Source: an uncultured Fretibacterium sp.
GTDB lineage: Bacteria; Synergistota; Synergistia; Synergistales; Aminobacteriaceae
Reading direction: 5' to 3'
DNA length: 39,853 nucleotides
NCBI GenBank assembly: GCA_937899395.1
Contig: CALBPU010000073.1
Location: 1 to 39,853, forward strand
The position numbers were made by a program, and so were the translations under genes. This document shows, piece after piece, positions 8,017-16,081 of this stretch. The notes under the pieces were generated by a model. That model was not told where the DNA came from and did not search any database. It saw only the letters and a list, made by a program, of their open reading frames with translations. The first letter of the stretch is position 1. Each line of letters opens with the position of its first letter.

Positions 8017-9009
8017 ATGGCTCAAAAAACGGAAAAAAATCTTGAGCATGATTTCATAAAACAGTATGTCGGAAAAAATGTTGAAATAATGTTACGACCT
8101 GATATTCCCATAGTATCAGGTCGGTTAATTCAGTGCAATGAAAATTACGTTGCGATTGGCGATGCTTTGCTTGCTTATCCTTTGATATGGGGCATAAAAC
8201 CTGTTAGCAATAATAATAATAACGATGAACAAAAACGCCCTGTTATTTCAGTCCCTGTTACCGAACAAAAAGGACAAAAGGAACTAGTACAGCAAAAAAC
8301 AGAACCTTTAGCACCGAAAGAACAAGAATTTGAACCTGAAATTAAAAATGAATGGCAAGATAAAATATTTGAAGGCGAATTAGCTTATTTTAATTATTCT
8401 TTTGGTTATATTCTTTCGTCGGAGCTTAAAAATTTTAATATACCGTTGACGGAGAAAGGAAAAATTTTTGTTCATCTTAACCAAATTACCGACCCTGATT
8501 TACGAGATAAACTTCAAAATGACCGAAATAACACCAGACCTAAAATTGAAGTAACCTTCAAAATCGGAAGCAATGAAAAAGGTTATGTGGCTGATGATGT
8601 AAGAGAAAAAAAAGAGCAAACCGAACAAAAAACTCAATCACCTGAAAAGGATTTATTATCAGCTGATATTGCGTCGGCTTTTTCAGAAGAGGGAGAAATC
8701 GAATATTACAGGCGTTACGAAGATGTTCCTCACGGAAAAATCAGGACTAAAGGCAACAAACTTTATACATTTTACGAGGAAGATGTAACAGATCCTGCGC
8801 TTTCGGTTTTTCTTGAATGTTCTCCTTCTGCTGAAGGTCAGCTTGTTCGTTTTAACAAAATCGAAAAGGGTAAAAAAATTTTAATTCGTAATCTAGAAGC
8901 AGCCGCTCCATTTCCTGAAGAAAGATTAAATGAATGGGAAAAATCGGGATTGCTTCAAAAAGCTAAAGAACGTATGGGTCTTGTTGAAAATGATAGTCAA
9001 AGCACTTGA
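8017..9009 (+). CDS. Putative RNA-binding protein: Sm-like domain plus two cold-shock-like domains
   Basis: A 330-residue protein I do not recognise as a named family. Residues 10-63 (QYVGKNVEIMLRP, then SGRLIQCNENYVAIGD) have the strand pattern of an Sm/Hfq-like fold. A polar linker rich in Asn, Gln and Lys follows. Residues 118-196 look like a divergent cold-shock domain: GELAYFNYSFGYILS resembles RNP1, KIFVHLNQI resembles RNP2, and the end reads VTFKIGSNEKGYVADDVRE. After a second linker, residues 225-295 (EGEIEYYRRYEDVPHGKI to GKKILIRNLEAA) repeat a similar beta pattern. A helical tail ends the protein. It follows lysC by 33 bases with its own AGGAG site. Domain calls are by eye; no homologue search was possible. 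Confidence 0.6.
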   Translation: MAQKTEKNLEHDFIKQYVGKNVEIMLRPDIPIVSGRLIQCNENYVAIGDALLAYPLIWGIKPVSNNNNNDEQKRPVISVPVTEQKGQKELVQQKTEPLAPKEQEFEPEIKNEWQDKIFEGELAYFNYSFGYILSSELKNFNIPLTEKGKIFVHLNQITDPDLRDKLQNDRNNTRPKIEVTFKIGSNEKGYVADDVREKKEQTEQKTQSPEKDLLSADIASAFSEEGEIEYYRRYEDVPHGKIRTKGNKLYTFYEEDVTDPALSVFLECSPSAEGQLVRFNKIEKGKKILIRNLEAAAPFPEERLNEWEKSGLLQKAKERMGLVENDSQST

Positions 9010-9045
9010 AAAATTGAATAAATGATGTCATCAAAATGTTGAAAG

Positions 9046-9073
9046 CCGCCACTTCCATTTCTAAAAGTGGCGG
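9046..9073. terminator. Hairpin between convergent genes
   Basis: CCGCCACTT (9046-9054) pairs perfectly with AAGTGGCGG (9065-9073). It lies between the stop at 9009 and the stop of the minus-strand ankyrin gene at 9078, so it can serve both directions, though the T tract is poor on either side. Confidence 0.6.
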
Positions 9074-9077
9074 TAGT

Positions 9078-10298
9078 TTATTTCTTCACTTTAATAACTT
9101 TCTTCACAACTTTTTTTACAACCTTCTTAACTACTTTTTTAGTTGGCTGTGGTGATGTTGCTGCCTCAGGTGTTTCATTTGCAGTTTCTTCTGATGTTTC
9201 GGGTGCTTCTGCTTCGTCAGTATTTTTTGATTTTTTAGGTTTGATTTTTTTCACAGGTCTTGCTGCTTGGAAGGCAGGCAAAAGATCTGCGGCACATTCA
9301 CCGTTTTCATCTTTTATTGTTAAATCAGGGTTCAAAGTTAAAATATAATCAACGTAACGTCTTCTATCACGCTTTATAGCCCTTAAAAGTACTGTTTCAC
9401 CTCTGTTACCTTGTGCATTAACATCGAAGCCCTTTTCAATGAATAATCTTGCTACTTGAGGATTTCCGGCATATGCGGAACATAATAAAGCGTTATCGCC
9501 GTCTTCTCCTACTACACTTAAAGCCGCTCCTGCATCAATGAGTGCTTTAACAGCGTCGAACTTTCCCTTCCCTGCGGCATATAATAAAGCAGATTTCCCG
9601 AATTTGTCTATAACGTTTACGTCAGCTCCTGCTTGAACTAAAATTAATACAGCCTTTGAACTTTCAGATTGTGCAGCTGCGATTAAAGAAGTTTTGCCAA
9701 GCTCCATTTGAGTATCGAGTTTTGCTCCTGCTTTTATCACTGCTTCCATTGAACTAAGGAAATTTTTTCTCGATGCCCAAAATAGTGGGGTCATTCCGCG
9801 ATTATCTTGAGCGTTAATATCAGCTCCTGCTTTGATTAAGGCAACAACTAACGGAGTATGTCCCTGACCTGTTGCCCACATAAGCGCAGTATTATTCGTA
9901 GCATCTCTAGCGTTCGGATTAGCTCCGTTCCAAACAGCTTTAACTGCTTTCTCTACATCTTCGAGATCTTCAGATTCACAAAGTTTCATGAAATCTTCAT
10001 CACTCATAGGAGGCCCTTTACGCACAAATTTTTTTGGTACTCTAGGCTTGAAAAATTTTTTCTCCGTTTTTTCTGTCTGTTCTGTCTGTTTTACTTCAGG
10101 TTTATTTTCAGGTTCTGTAGCTGTCGCAGCATCAGCAATCTGTTTTCTTGGTCTTCCTCTTTTCGGTTTTTCAGTTTCAGGAGCAGCAGTTTCTTCTTCA
10201 GTCTTTTTTTCAGTTGTAGTTTTTCGTGTACGTTTTCCAACTTTTTTTTCAGTTTCTTCTGTTTCGTTTTGAACTTCATTTTTAACTTCTTCAGACAT
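9078..10298 (-). CDS. Ankyrin-repeat protein with AT-hook and lysine-rich tail
   Basis: 406 residues with no signal peptide. Residues 1-97 are charged and disordered-looking and contain KPKRGRPRK (44-52), a textbook AT-hook core for binding AT-rich DNA. Residues about 100-345 hold about seven ankyrin repeats, recognisable by ANPNARDATNNTALMWA, GADINAQDNRGMTPLFWA, GADVNVIDKFGKSALLYA and FDVNAQGNRGETVLLRA. The tail is a KKVVKKVVKKVVKKV type repeat (388-401) before the stop. This suggests a nucleoid or nucleic-acid-associated scaffold, not a secreted effector, but that is inference. It lies 34 bases downstream of ispE and is probably the last gene of the minus-strand mgtC-ilvE-ispE unit. Confidence 0.85.
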   Translation of the reverse strand: MSEEVKNEVQNETEETEKKVGKRTRKTTTEKKTEEETAAPETEKPKRGRPRKQIADAATATEPENKPEVKQTEQTEKTEKKFFKPRVPKKFVRKGPPMSDEDFMKLCESEDLEDVEKAVKAVWNGANPNARDATNNTALMWATGQGHTPLVVALIKAGADINAQDNRGMTPLFWASRKNFLSSMEAVIKAGAKLDTQMELGKTSLIAAAQSESSKAVLILVQAGADVNVIDKFGKSALLYAAGKGKFDAVKALIDAGAALSVVGEDGDNALLCSAYAGNPQVARLFIEKGFDVNAQGNRGETVLLRAIKRDRRRYVDYILTLNPDLTIKDENGECAADLLPAFQAARPVKKIKPKKSKNTDEAEAPETSEETANETPEAATSPQPTKKVVKKVVKKVVKKVIKVKK

Positions 10299-10332
10299 TA
10301 AAAATTTACCTTCCTTTCCTTAATTATTATCA

Positions 10333-11124
10333 TTAAAAATATAGTACGTGTTTAACGTAATCCGGCCATATGAATTTTACGCTCTCTCGAAGTACTGCAA
10401 ATGCTGCACTGCCTGAACCAGTAATTCCCCAAGCGTCCGCAGCTCCGGAGTCCTCAAAAATTTTGAATAACTCGTTATATTTCGGGTGTTGTTTTATCAA
10501 AACTTTGAGAAAATCATTCGGCAATAAACCTACACGCCTTCCTACATTAGCACGATATATATCTCGCATTTCAACTCTTGCAAGCATCGTATCAACAGGA
10601 AATCCTAAAGCGTCAAGTTCTTCATAGGCCCCTTTAGTTTCAGTTTGCCAATCTGGAATTACAATCACTCCGTGAGGTTCATGTTCTTTGAGAGGTTCTA
10701 TATGTTCTCCTATTCCTGATACAAGAGCTATATTAACATGAGAACATAAAAACGGGACGTCTCCGCCGACTTTTGAAGCGATTTTTTCAGCTCCGAATAA
10801 CTGCAACACAGCAGCAGCATTTCCCGAGCCTGCTCCTAATCCTGAACCGGGCGGAACACTTTTGTGAATTTTCACGTTTAACGGAGGAATTTTGAATCCG
10901 TTTTCACGAGCCACTCTCAAAGCCTTTGCAACAATATTTTCCCCTGTAATATTTATGTTTGTTGTTACAATATCGTTTCTTCCTGAGGCTTCTGAAATAT
11001 AGATAACGTCCCCCGAAGGTATTCTGAGGAACGTTGACACTATATTATGATAACCGTCAGGGCGTTTGTTGATAACTCTGAGGGTGAGATTTAATTTTGC
11101 GAATGTCGGCAGTATTAAACGCAT
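10333..11124 (-). CDS. ispE: 4-diphosphocytidyl-2-C-methyl-D-erythritol kinase
   Basis: A GHMP-family kinase of the MEP isoprenoid route that phosphorylates CDP-methylerythritol in the cytoplasm. It starts PTFAKLNLTLRVINKRPDGYH (catalytic lysine and GYH motif), carries the ATP loop VPPGSGLGAGSGNAA, then GGDVPFL and, near the end, the third GHMP motif AWGITGSGSAAFAVL. Its 263 residues are slightly short for the family. Its ATG overlaps the end of ilvE by ten bases, so the two are coupled. ispG and fused ispDF lie elsewhere in the window. Confidence 0.93.
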   Translation of the reverse strand: MRLILPTFAKLNLTLRVINKRPDGYHNIVSTFLRIPSGDVIYISEASGRNDIVTTNINITGENIVAKALRVARENGFKIPPLNVKIHKSVPPGSGLGAGSGNAAAVLQLFGAEKIASKVGGDVPFLCSHVNIALVSGIGEHIEPLKEHEPHGVIVIPDWQTETKGAYEELDALGFPVDTMLARVEMRDIYRANVGRRVGLLPNDFLKVLIKQHPKYNELFKIFEDSGAADAWGITGSGSAAFAVLRESVKFIWPDYVKHVLYF

Positions 11125-12179
11125 TCAGTCCACCCGAAAGGATCAGTCTTTGTGCCCCACTGAATGCCTGTTAATTCATCATATAATCTTTGAGCGACAG
11201 GGCCGATTTTGAAATCGTTGACAGTGTATTTTTTGTCGTTATAGAACAGTTCGCCGATCGGGGAAATTACTGCGGCAGTCCCTGTTCCGAATGCTTCCTC
11301 AAGTTTTCCTGATTCAGCAGCTCCGATAAGTTCATCAACACTCAATAATCTTTCTTCGACAGGAATTCCCCAATGTTTCAAAACTTCGATACATGATTTA
11401 CGGGTAATTCCGCCGAGAATTGAGCCGTTTTCAAGTGAAGGAGTTACAACAGTGCCGTCAATTTTGAACATTACATTCATAGCTCCGACTTCTTCGATAT
11501 ATTTCCTGTGAACTCCGTCAAGCCATAAAACCTGCGAATATCCTTTTGCAAGTGCCCTGTCTCCTGCTCTGTTACTTGCAGCATAATTTCCTCCGCATTT
11601 CGTGTAACCTGTTCCGCCTCTTACAGCTCTGACATCTTCAGTTTCAAGCATAATTTTTACGGGCTTAATTCCTTCTGCAAAATAACTTGCGCTCGGTGAA
11701 AGAATTACCATGAAAATTGCCTGATGTATTCCGTGTAAAGCAAGTTCGGGGTCAGTTGCGAAAATAAACGGGCGAATATAAAGCGATGTTCCGTTACCTG
11801 AAGGCACCCAATTTTTATCAACTTCAACAACTTTTCTTACGGCTTCAAGGAACATTTCGTTAGGGATTTGAGGAAGACCGATTCGTTCGGCTGAAATGTT
11901 AATGCGTTTTGCGTTTTCCATCGGTCTGAACATATGAATGCTTCCGTCAGCCCATCTGTAAGCCTTCATGCCTTCAAAAACCGTATTGGCATATTGAATT
12001 CCGTCTACTGCGGGGAGAAGTGATATAGGCCCGTAAGGAAGTATGCGTGCATTATGCCATTTTTCAGCGTCGTTATAGTCCATTATGAACATATGGTCTG
12101 AAAATATTGTTCCAAAACCTAATTTATCGCTTGGTGGCATTGTTCCCGGATTGGGGTTTTTGGTAATACTAATCTGCAT
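11115..12179 (-). CDS. ilvE: Branched-chain amino-acid aminotransferase
   Basis: A fold-type IV PLP enzyme that transaminates leucine, isoleucine and valine with 2-oxoglutarate. The 354 residues match the longer class (as in BCAT2-like bacterial forms). Visible motifs: AVDGIQYANTVFEGMKAYR, RPMENAKRINISAERIGLP, GNGTSLYIRPFIFATD, GGTGYTKCGGNYAASNRA with the PLP lysine, VLWLDGVHRKYIEEVGAMNVMF, LGGITRKSCIEVL and EEAFGTGTAAVISPIG. It lies 46 bases after the MgtC-like gene and overlaps ispE. An AGGAG-type ribosome site precedes the ATG. Confidence 0.95.
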   Translation of the reverse strand: MQISITKNPNPGTMPPSDKLGFGTIFSDHMFIMDYNDAEKWHNARILPYGPISLLPAVDGIQYANTVFEGMKAYRWADGSIHMFRPMENAKRINISAERIGLPQIPNEMFLEAVRKVVEVDKNWVPSGNGTSLYIRPFIFATDPELALHGIHQAIFMVILSPSASYFAEGIKPVKIMLETEDVRAVRGGTGYTKCGGNYAASNRAGDRALAKGYSQVLWLDGVHRKYIEEVGAMNVMFKIDGTVVTPSLENGSILGGITRKSCIEVLKHWGIPVEERLLSVDELIGAAESGKLEEAFGTGTAAVISPIGELFYNDKKYTVNDFKIGPVAQRLYDELTGIQWGTKTDPFGWTECV

Positions 12180-12225
12180 GAATAAAAAATCTCCTTCAAA
12201 AAATCTTTAATGATAAAAATGTATT

Positions 12226-12960
12226 TTAACTCATTTCTTCAATATAGTGAATATAATCGAGCGAACGTAATGCCTCAATAATATCACTATGCTTTTTATA
12301 TTTCTTGAAATCTCTTTGGCTTATCGTAATTGACACTGAATAAACGCTTAATCCCGAGTTCAAATATGCCGGATTAGATTCTATGTCATCAATTTTAAGT
12401 CCGAGTTTCCTAATCGTCGTTACAAAATCCTGAAGGTTATAAGTATTTTTCAATTCTAAATGAACTTCAAAATGGTTTGACCTGTCTTTCAATATACTTT
12501 CGACAAAAGGTAATTGTGAAATGCAGCATATAAGGCTCACGAATGAAATTAAAGTTATTGTGTAAAGTCCTGCACCCGCACTAAGGCCAATAATTCCGCA
12601 GCCCCATAAGCCCGCCGAAGTTGTTAAACCTTTAATCTGACTTCTTGAGCTGAATAAAATCGAATTGCCGCTGATCATTGCTATCGAAACAACCGAAGCT
12701 GCCGATATAATGGGCAAACCTGTTTTGACGACCGAAATTATGCAAACGTCAATCATTGATGAGACAGCCGAAGCCATTGAGACGATAATAAAAGTTCTGA
12801 GACCTGCGGAATGTCGTTTGCTTGAACGTTCACAGCCTATTATTGAAGCAAGAACAACAACTAATAAAATCCTGAATAAAACCGAATAGACATTGATACC
12901 CAAAGACCATGAACCCAAATATTCTGCAAAAGGGTCATGAAAAAGAAAGGAATCTGACAT
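12226..12960 (-). CDS. MgtC/SapB-family inner-membrane protein
   Basis: 244 residues. The N-terminal half has several membrane helices with the family pattern RILLVVVLASIIGCERSSK, SAGLRTFIIVSMASAV and GLTTSAGLWGCGIIGLSAGAG. The C-terminal roughly 80 residues are soluble and resemble the ACT-like regulatory domain seen in many MgtC proteins (FEVHLELKNTYNLQDFVTTI, SVYSVSITIS). MgtC proteins are linked to growth in low magnesium and to ATP synthase control; the substrate here is unknown. First gene of the minus-strand group with ilvE, ispE and the ankyrin gene, divergent from typA. Confidence 0.85.
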   Translation of the reverse strand: MSDSFLFHDPFAEYLGSWSLGINVYSVLFRILLVVVLASIIGCERSSKRHSAGLRTFIIVSMASAVSSMIDVCIISVVKTGLPIISAASVVSIAMISGNSILFSSRSQIKGLTTSAGLWGCGIIGLSAGAGLYTITLISFVSLICCISQLPFVESILKDRSNHFEVHLELKNTYNLQDFVTTIRKLGLKIDDIESNPAYLNSGLSVYSVSITISQRDFKKYKKHSDIIEALRSLDYIHYIEEMS

Positions 12961-13142
12961 TTGAAAAAATCATCTCCTGAAATAAAATCATTAAATTAAG
13001 ATTATATCAGGAATGTCAAGAAATTATATTTTCCACCATATTATAATTAATGAGGGCAGTTTATTTTTTCTGCGATAAAAATTTTCTCTATGCTAAAATT
13101 TCTCCGAATAAAATTTTTGTTAATAAGTAGGAATGAATTTTT
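12961..13142. promoter_or_regulatory. Divergent intergenic region, mgtC-like / typA
   Basis: AT-rich gap holding promoters for both directions. For typA the best candidate is an extended -10, TGCTAAAAT at 13091-13099, with no convincing -35. For the minus strand a TATAAT-like box and TTGACA occur near 13000-13020 but their spacing to each other is wrong. No hairpin stands out. Confidence 0.35.
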
Positions 13143-15020
13143 ATGCAGTTACAAAACTCAAAGAATATTAGAAATCTCGCAATCGTTGCCCATATTGATC
13201 ACGGCAAAACAACTTTAATAGACTCAATCTTCAGAGCCGCTCAAACTTTTGCAGCACACACTCAAGTTGCTGAACGTGTCATGGATAACAACCCGCTCGA
13301 ACGTGAACGTGGAATTACAATTCGTTCAAAACCTTGCACTGTTGAATGGAAAGGATATTTAATTAACATAATTGACACTCCGGGACACGCTGATTTTTCA
13401 GGAGAGGTCGAGAGAATTTTATCGACTGTTGACAGCGTTATATTAATAGTCGATGCTAACGAAGGCCCTATGCCTCAAACCCGTTATGTTTTACAGCACG
13501 CTTTATCAATCGGAATGAAGCCCTTAGTTTTCATTAACAAAGTTGACCGTGAAGGAGCTGATCCAAACAGAGCCTTAAATTTAACGTTCGATTTATTTTT
13601 TGAACTCGGAGCAACTGACGAACAAGCAGATTTTCCTGTTTTATACGGTTCAGGATTAAACGGCTGGGCTGTGAAAGATTTGAACGACCCTAGACGCGAC
13701 AACATGGACGATTTATTTCAGGCAATAATTGATTACGTCCCTGCACCTGATGTTGATCCTGACAAACCGTTCTTAATGCAGGTAAGTACTTTAGCATGGA
13801 ATGAATATGTCGGTCGAATAGGCTGCGGAAAAATTTTACAGGGACATATCAAAAAGAGCGAACCTTTTACGAGAGTTTCAACAAAATGGAACTCAACGGA
13901 TCATAGCGGAAATGATTGGGAAATCACAGGAAAAGAAAATGCACGTGTCGCTCAGTTATGGGTTACAAGAGGTCTTGAACGTGTCGAAGTTGACGAAGTT
14001 AGCGCAGGAGATATAGTGTGGCTCACAGGCTCTAATGAAATTGATATAGGCGATACATTTTGTTCCGAAGAAATTTCAGACAATCCGTTAAAACCTCTTT
14101 CAATCGAAGAACCTACCGTTTCAATGTTCTTCCTTGTAAATTCGGGGCCTTTTGCAGGACGTGAGGGTCAAGCTGTAACGTTACGACAGTTAAAAGCACG
14201 TTTACAAAGAGAAATGCACGTGAACGTTTCGTTAAGAATGGAAGATTTAGGACGGCCTGACGGTGTAAAAATTTCAGGCAGAGGAGAATTACAGCTGGGA
14301 ATTTTAATTGAGGAAATGCGCCGTGAAGGAATGGAATTTTGCGTCTCAAAACCTGAAGTTATTATCGAATATAAAGACGGTGTAAAATATGAACCTTATG
14401 AACTTGTTACGATTGACGTTCCTGAAGAATATCAGGGAATAGTCTTCGAGAAAATGTCCAGACGTAAAGGAAAAGTTATTAACATTGATAACCCTGACAG
14501 AGGATTATTGAGAATTGAAATCGAAATTCCTACACGAGGCTTAATAGGTTACAGAGGAGAATTTTTAACGGATACAAGAGGACTTGGGATTATGTCGAAC
14601 TGTTTCAGCGGTTATAAAGAATGGGCAGGCGATTTAATCACTCGAAACAGAGGTTCGTTAGTCAGTGTTGATACAGGAGAAGCTACAGCATATCAGCTTG
14701 AAAATTTACAGGATAGAGGAGTTTTATTTATATCGCCTCTTGAACAGGTTTATAACGGAATGATAATCGGCGAAAATTCAAGGCCGGGCGATATTCCCTG
14801 CAATCCTACGAAAAAGAAACAGCAGACTAACCACCGTTCAGCTACGAAAGAATTAACGACAAAACTTGATGTTCCACGCAGAATGCCTCTTGAAAAAGCA
14901 ATGGAATGGATTGAGACAGACGAGCTTGTTGAAGTTACTCCGCAATCAATAAGACTGAGAAAAACAATTCTTGACGAACTCGAAAGACGTAAAGCACAAC
15001 GCCGAACTCCTCAAGAGTAA
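13143..15020 (+). CDS. typA: Ribosome-associated GTPase TypA/BipA
   Basis: A translational GTPase of 625 residues related to EF-G and LepA that binds the 70S ribosome and aids 50S assembly and stress growth. G motifs: AHIDHGKTTL (G1), RGITIRSKP (G2), DTPGHADFSGEVE (G3), NKVDREGAD (G4). Later come beta-barrel domain II, the RLQREMHVNVSLRMED stretch, EVIIEYKDGVKYEPYE and the TypA-specific C-terminal domain with RGLIGYRGEFLTDTRG and NRGSLVSVDTGEATAY. The length is typical. It is followed after 21 bases by the WG-repeat gene. Confidence 0.97.
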   Translation: MQLQNSKNIRNLAIVAHIDHGKTTLIDSIFRAAQTFAAHTQVAERVMDNNPLERERGITIRSKPCTVEWKGYLINIIDTPGHADFSGEVERILSTVDSVILIVDANEGPMPQTRYVLQHALSIGMKPLVFINKVDREGADPNRALNLTFDLFFELGATDEQADFPVLYGSGLNGWAVKDLNDPRRDNMDDLFQAIIDYVPAPDVDPDKPFLMQVSTLAWNEYVGRIGCGKILQGHIKKSEPFTRVSTKWNSTDHSGNDWEITGKENARVAQLWVTRGLERVEVDEVSAGDIVWLTGSNEIDIGDTFCSEEISDNPLKPLSIEEPTVSMFFLVNSGPFAGREGQAVTLRQLKARLQREMHVNVSLRMEDLGRPDGVKISGRGELQLGILIEEMRREGMEFCVSKPEVIIEYKDGVKYEPYELVTIDVPEEYQGIVFEKMSRRKGKVINIDNPDRGLLRIEIEIPTRGLIGYRGEFLTDTRGLGIMSNCFSGYKEWAGDLITRNRGSLVSVDTGEATAYQLENLQDRGVLFISPLEQVYNGMIIGENSRPGDIPCNPTKKKQQTNHRSATKELTTKLDVPRRMPLEKAMEWIETDELVEVTPQSIRLRKTILDELERRKAQRRTPQE

Positions 15021-15041
15021 TAAATTCAGGAGCATAAAATT

Positions 15042-16016
15042 ATGAACAAAAAGATTTTATTGATTTTTACGTTAATTCTTGTGTTGCTTTTTGTGCCGCC
15101 CCTGAGAAGGGGAGGTGTCAATTTATTGACGGAGGGGTTTGCATATCCCGTACAAACAAGACCGCCTGTATTTGTAATTGAACCTGAATATCAACAGGCA
15201 AAAGATTTTCATGAAGGATTAGCAGCCGTAAAAAAAGATAACAGATGGGGCTATATAGATTATCTCGGACGTATAGCAATTCCGATAGTTCACAGGACAC
15301 CTGAAGCAGGAGATTTTTCGGAAGGATTTGCATTTGTCGGAGATCATTATATTGACACTGAAGGAGCTTCGGCCTTCGTGAGAATTGATGAGGACACAGA
15401 CGAACGAATCGAGAAATTTTTCAACAACGGTTTGCCTTTTTCAGAAGGTTTAGCGGCTGTTCAAAGCGGAGGACAATGGGGTTATATTGATTTAATGGGA
15501 AATTATGTTATAGCTCCCTCATTCAACAGAGCCGGATCATTTTCAGGAGGATTAGCTCCGGCCATGAAAGGAGGACATTGGGGTTATATAAATGTTCGAG
15601 GGGTTTTTGTAATTGAGCCGAAATTTTTGCGTGCAGGAGATTTTCACGGAGATATTGCAACAGTAAATTACAACGGCCGTTGGGGATTTATAAACCGTGA
15701 AGGGAAATTTATAATTACACCGAGATATTATGAAGCAGGAGATTTTATATTTGACCTTGCACCGGTCAGAACACGAACAACATATCGAGGTTGGGGCTTT
15801 ATAAATCCCAGAAATCAATTCGCAGTTCCGAGACGTTATAACAATGCCGGAAATTTTTGTGAAGGATTAGCACCTGCTGCTGCCGATGCAAGATGGGGTT
15901 ATATAGATGTCAGAGGCGATTGGGTGATAGCTCCTTTATACGAGGACGCAAGAACTTTCAGTGAAGGATTAGCGGCGGTTAGAGTTGAAAATAAATGGGG
16001 TTATATCAGGCAATAA
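15042..16016 (+). CDS. Exported WG-repeat protein with a repeat-derived insertion in its signal peptide
   Basis: 324 residues: an N-terminal hydrophobic stretch (KKILLIFTLILVLLFV) followed by about seven WG repeats, each with WGYI(D/N) and a glycine-rich turn and spaced by F.EGLA-type segments (WGYIDYLGRIAIP, WGYIDLMGNYVIAP, WGYINVRGVFVIEP, WGFINREGKFIITP and others). WG repeats are beta modules of unknown function common in gut and oral bacteria. Residues 19-32 (PPLRRGGVNLLTEG) come from half of a family A element in reverse orientation, placed exactly between the hydrophobic core and the expected cleavage region, so export may be altered. AGGAG precedes the ATG. Function unknown. Confidence 0.85.
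   Translation: MNKKILLIFTLILVLLFVPPLRRGGVNLLTEGFAYPVQTRPPVFVIEPEYQQAKDFHEGLAAVKKDNRWGYIDYLGRIAIPIVHRTPEAGDFSEGFAFVGDHYIDTEGASAFVRIDEDTDERIEKFFNNGLPFSEGLAAVQSGGQWGYIDLMGNYVIAPSFNRAGSFSGGLAPAMKGGHWGYINVRGVFVIEPKFLRAGDFHGDIATVNYNGRWGFINREGKFIITPRYYEAGDFIFDLAPVRTRTTYRGWGFINPRNQFAVPRRYNNAGNFCEGLAPAAADARWGYIDVRGDWVIAPLYEDARTFSEGLAAVRVENKWGYIRQ
15096..15139 (-). repeat. Family A palindromic element, half copy
   Basis: On the minus strand this reads ACCCCTCCGTCAAT..., then GTCAA/TTGAC and CTCCCCT/AGGGG hairpins, matching the first half of the 5422-5520 copy. The second half is missing. It is in frame in the WG-repeat gene. Edges are approximate to a few bases. Confidence 0.8.
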
Positions 16017-16021
16017 CTCAC

Positions 16022-16063
16022 AAAATTTTCATACGATACTATAATAATTGACATGAAAATTTT
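16022..16063. promoter_or_regulatory. 11-bp inverted repeat centred on the serpin -10 box
   Basis: AAAATTTTCAT (16022-16032) and ATGAAAATTTT (16053-16063) are perfect inverted repeats with 20 bases between them. A TATAAT (16040-16045) lies exactly at the dyad centre. No good -35 is seen. It could be an operator over the serpin promoter, or, as RNA, a terminator-like hairpin for the WG gene. Confidence 0.5.
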
Positions 16064-16081
16064 TTACAGGAGGGAAATATT

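Noticed and set aside
9067..10301. Plus-strand ORFs opposite the ankyrin gene
   Set aside because: Their products are low-complexity Phe/Ser/Thr-rich mirrors of the Lys/Glu-rich minus-strand gene, without ribosome sites; the minus frame has clear ankyrin repeats.
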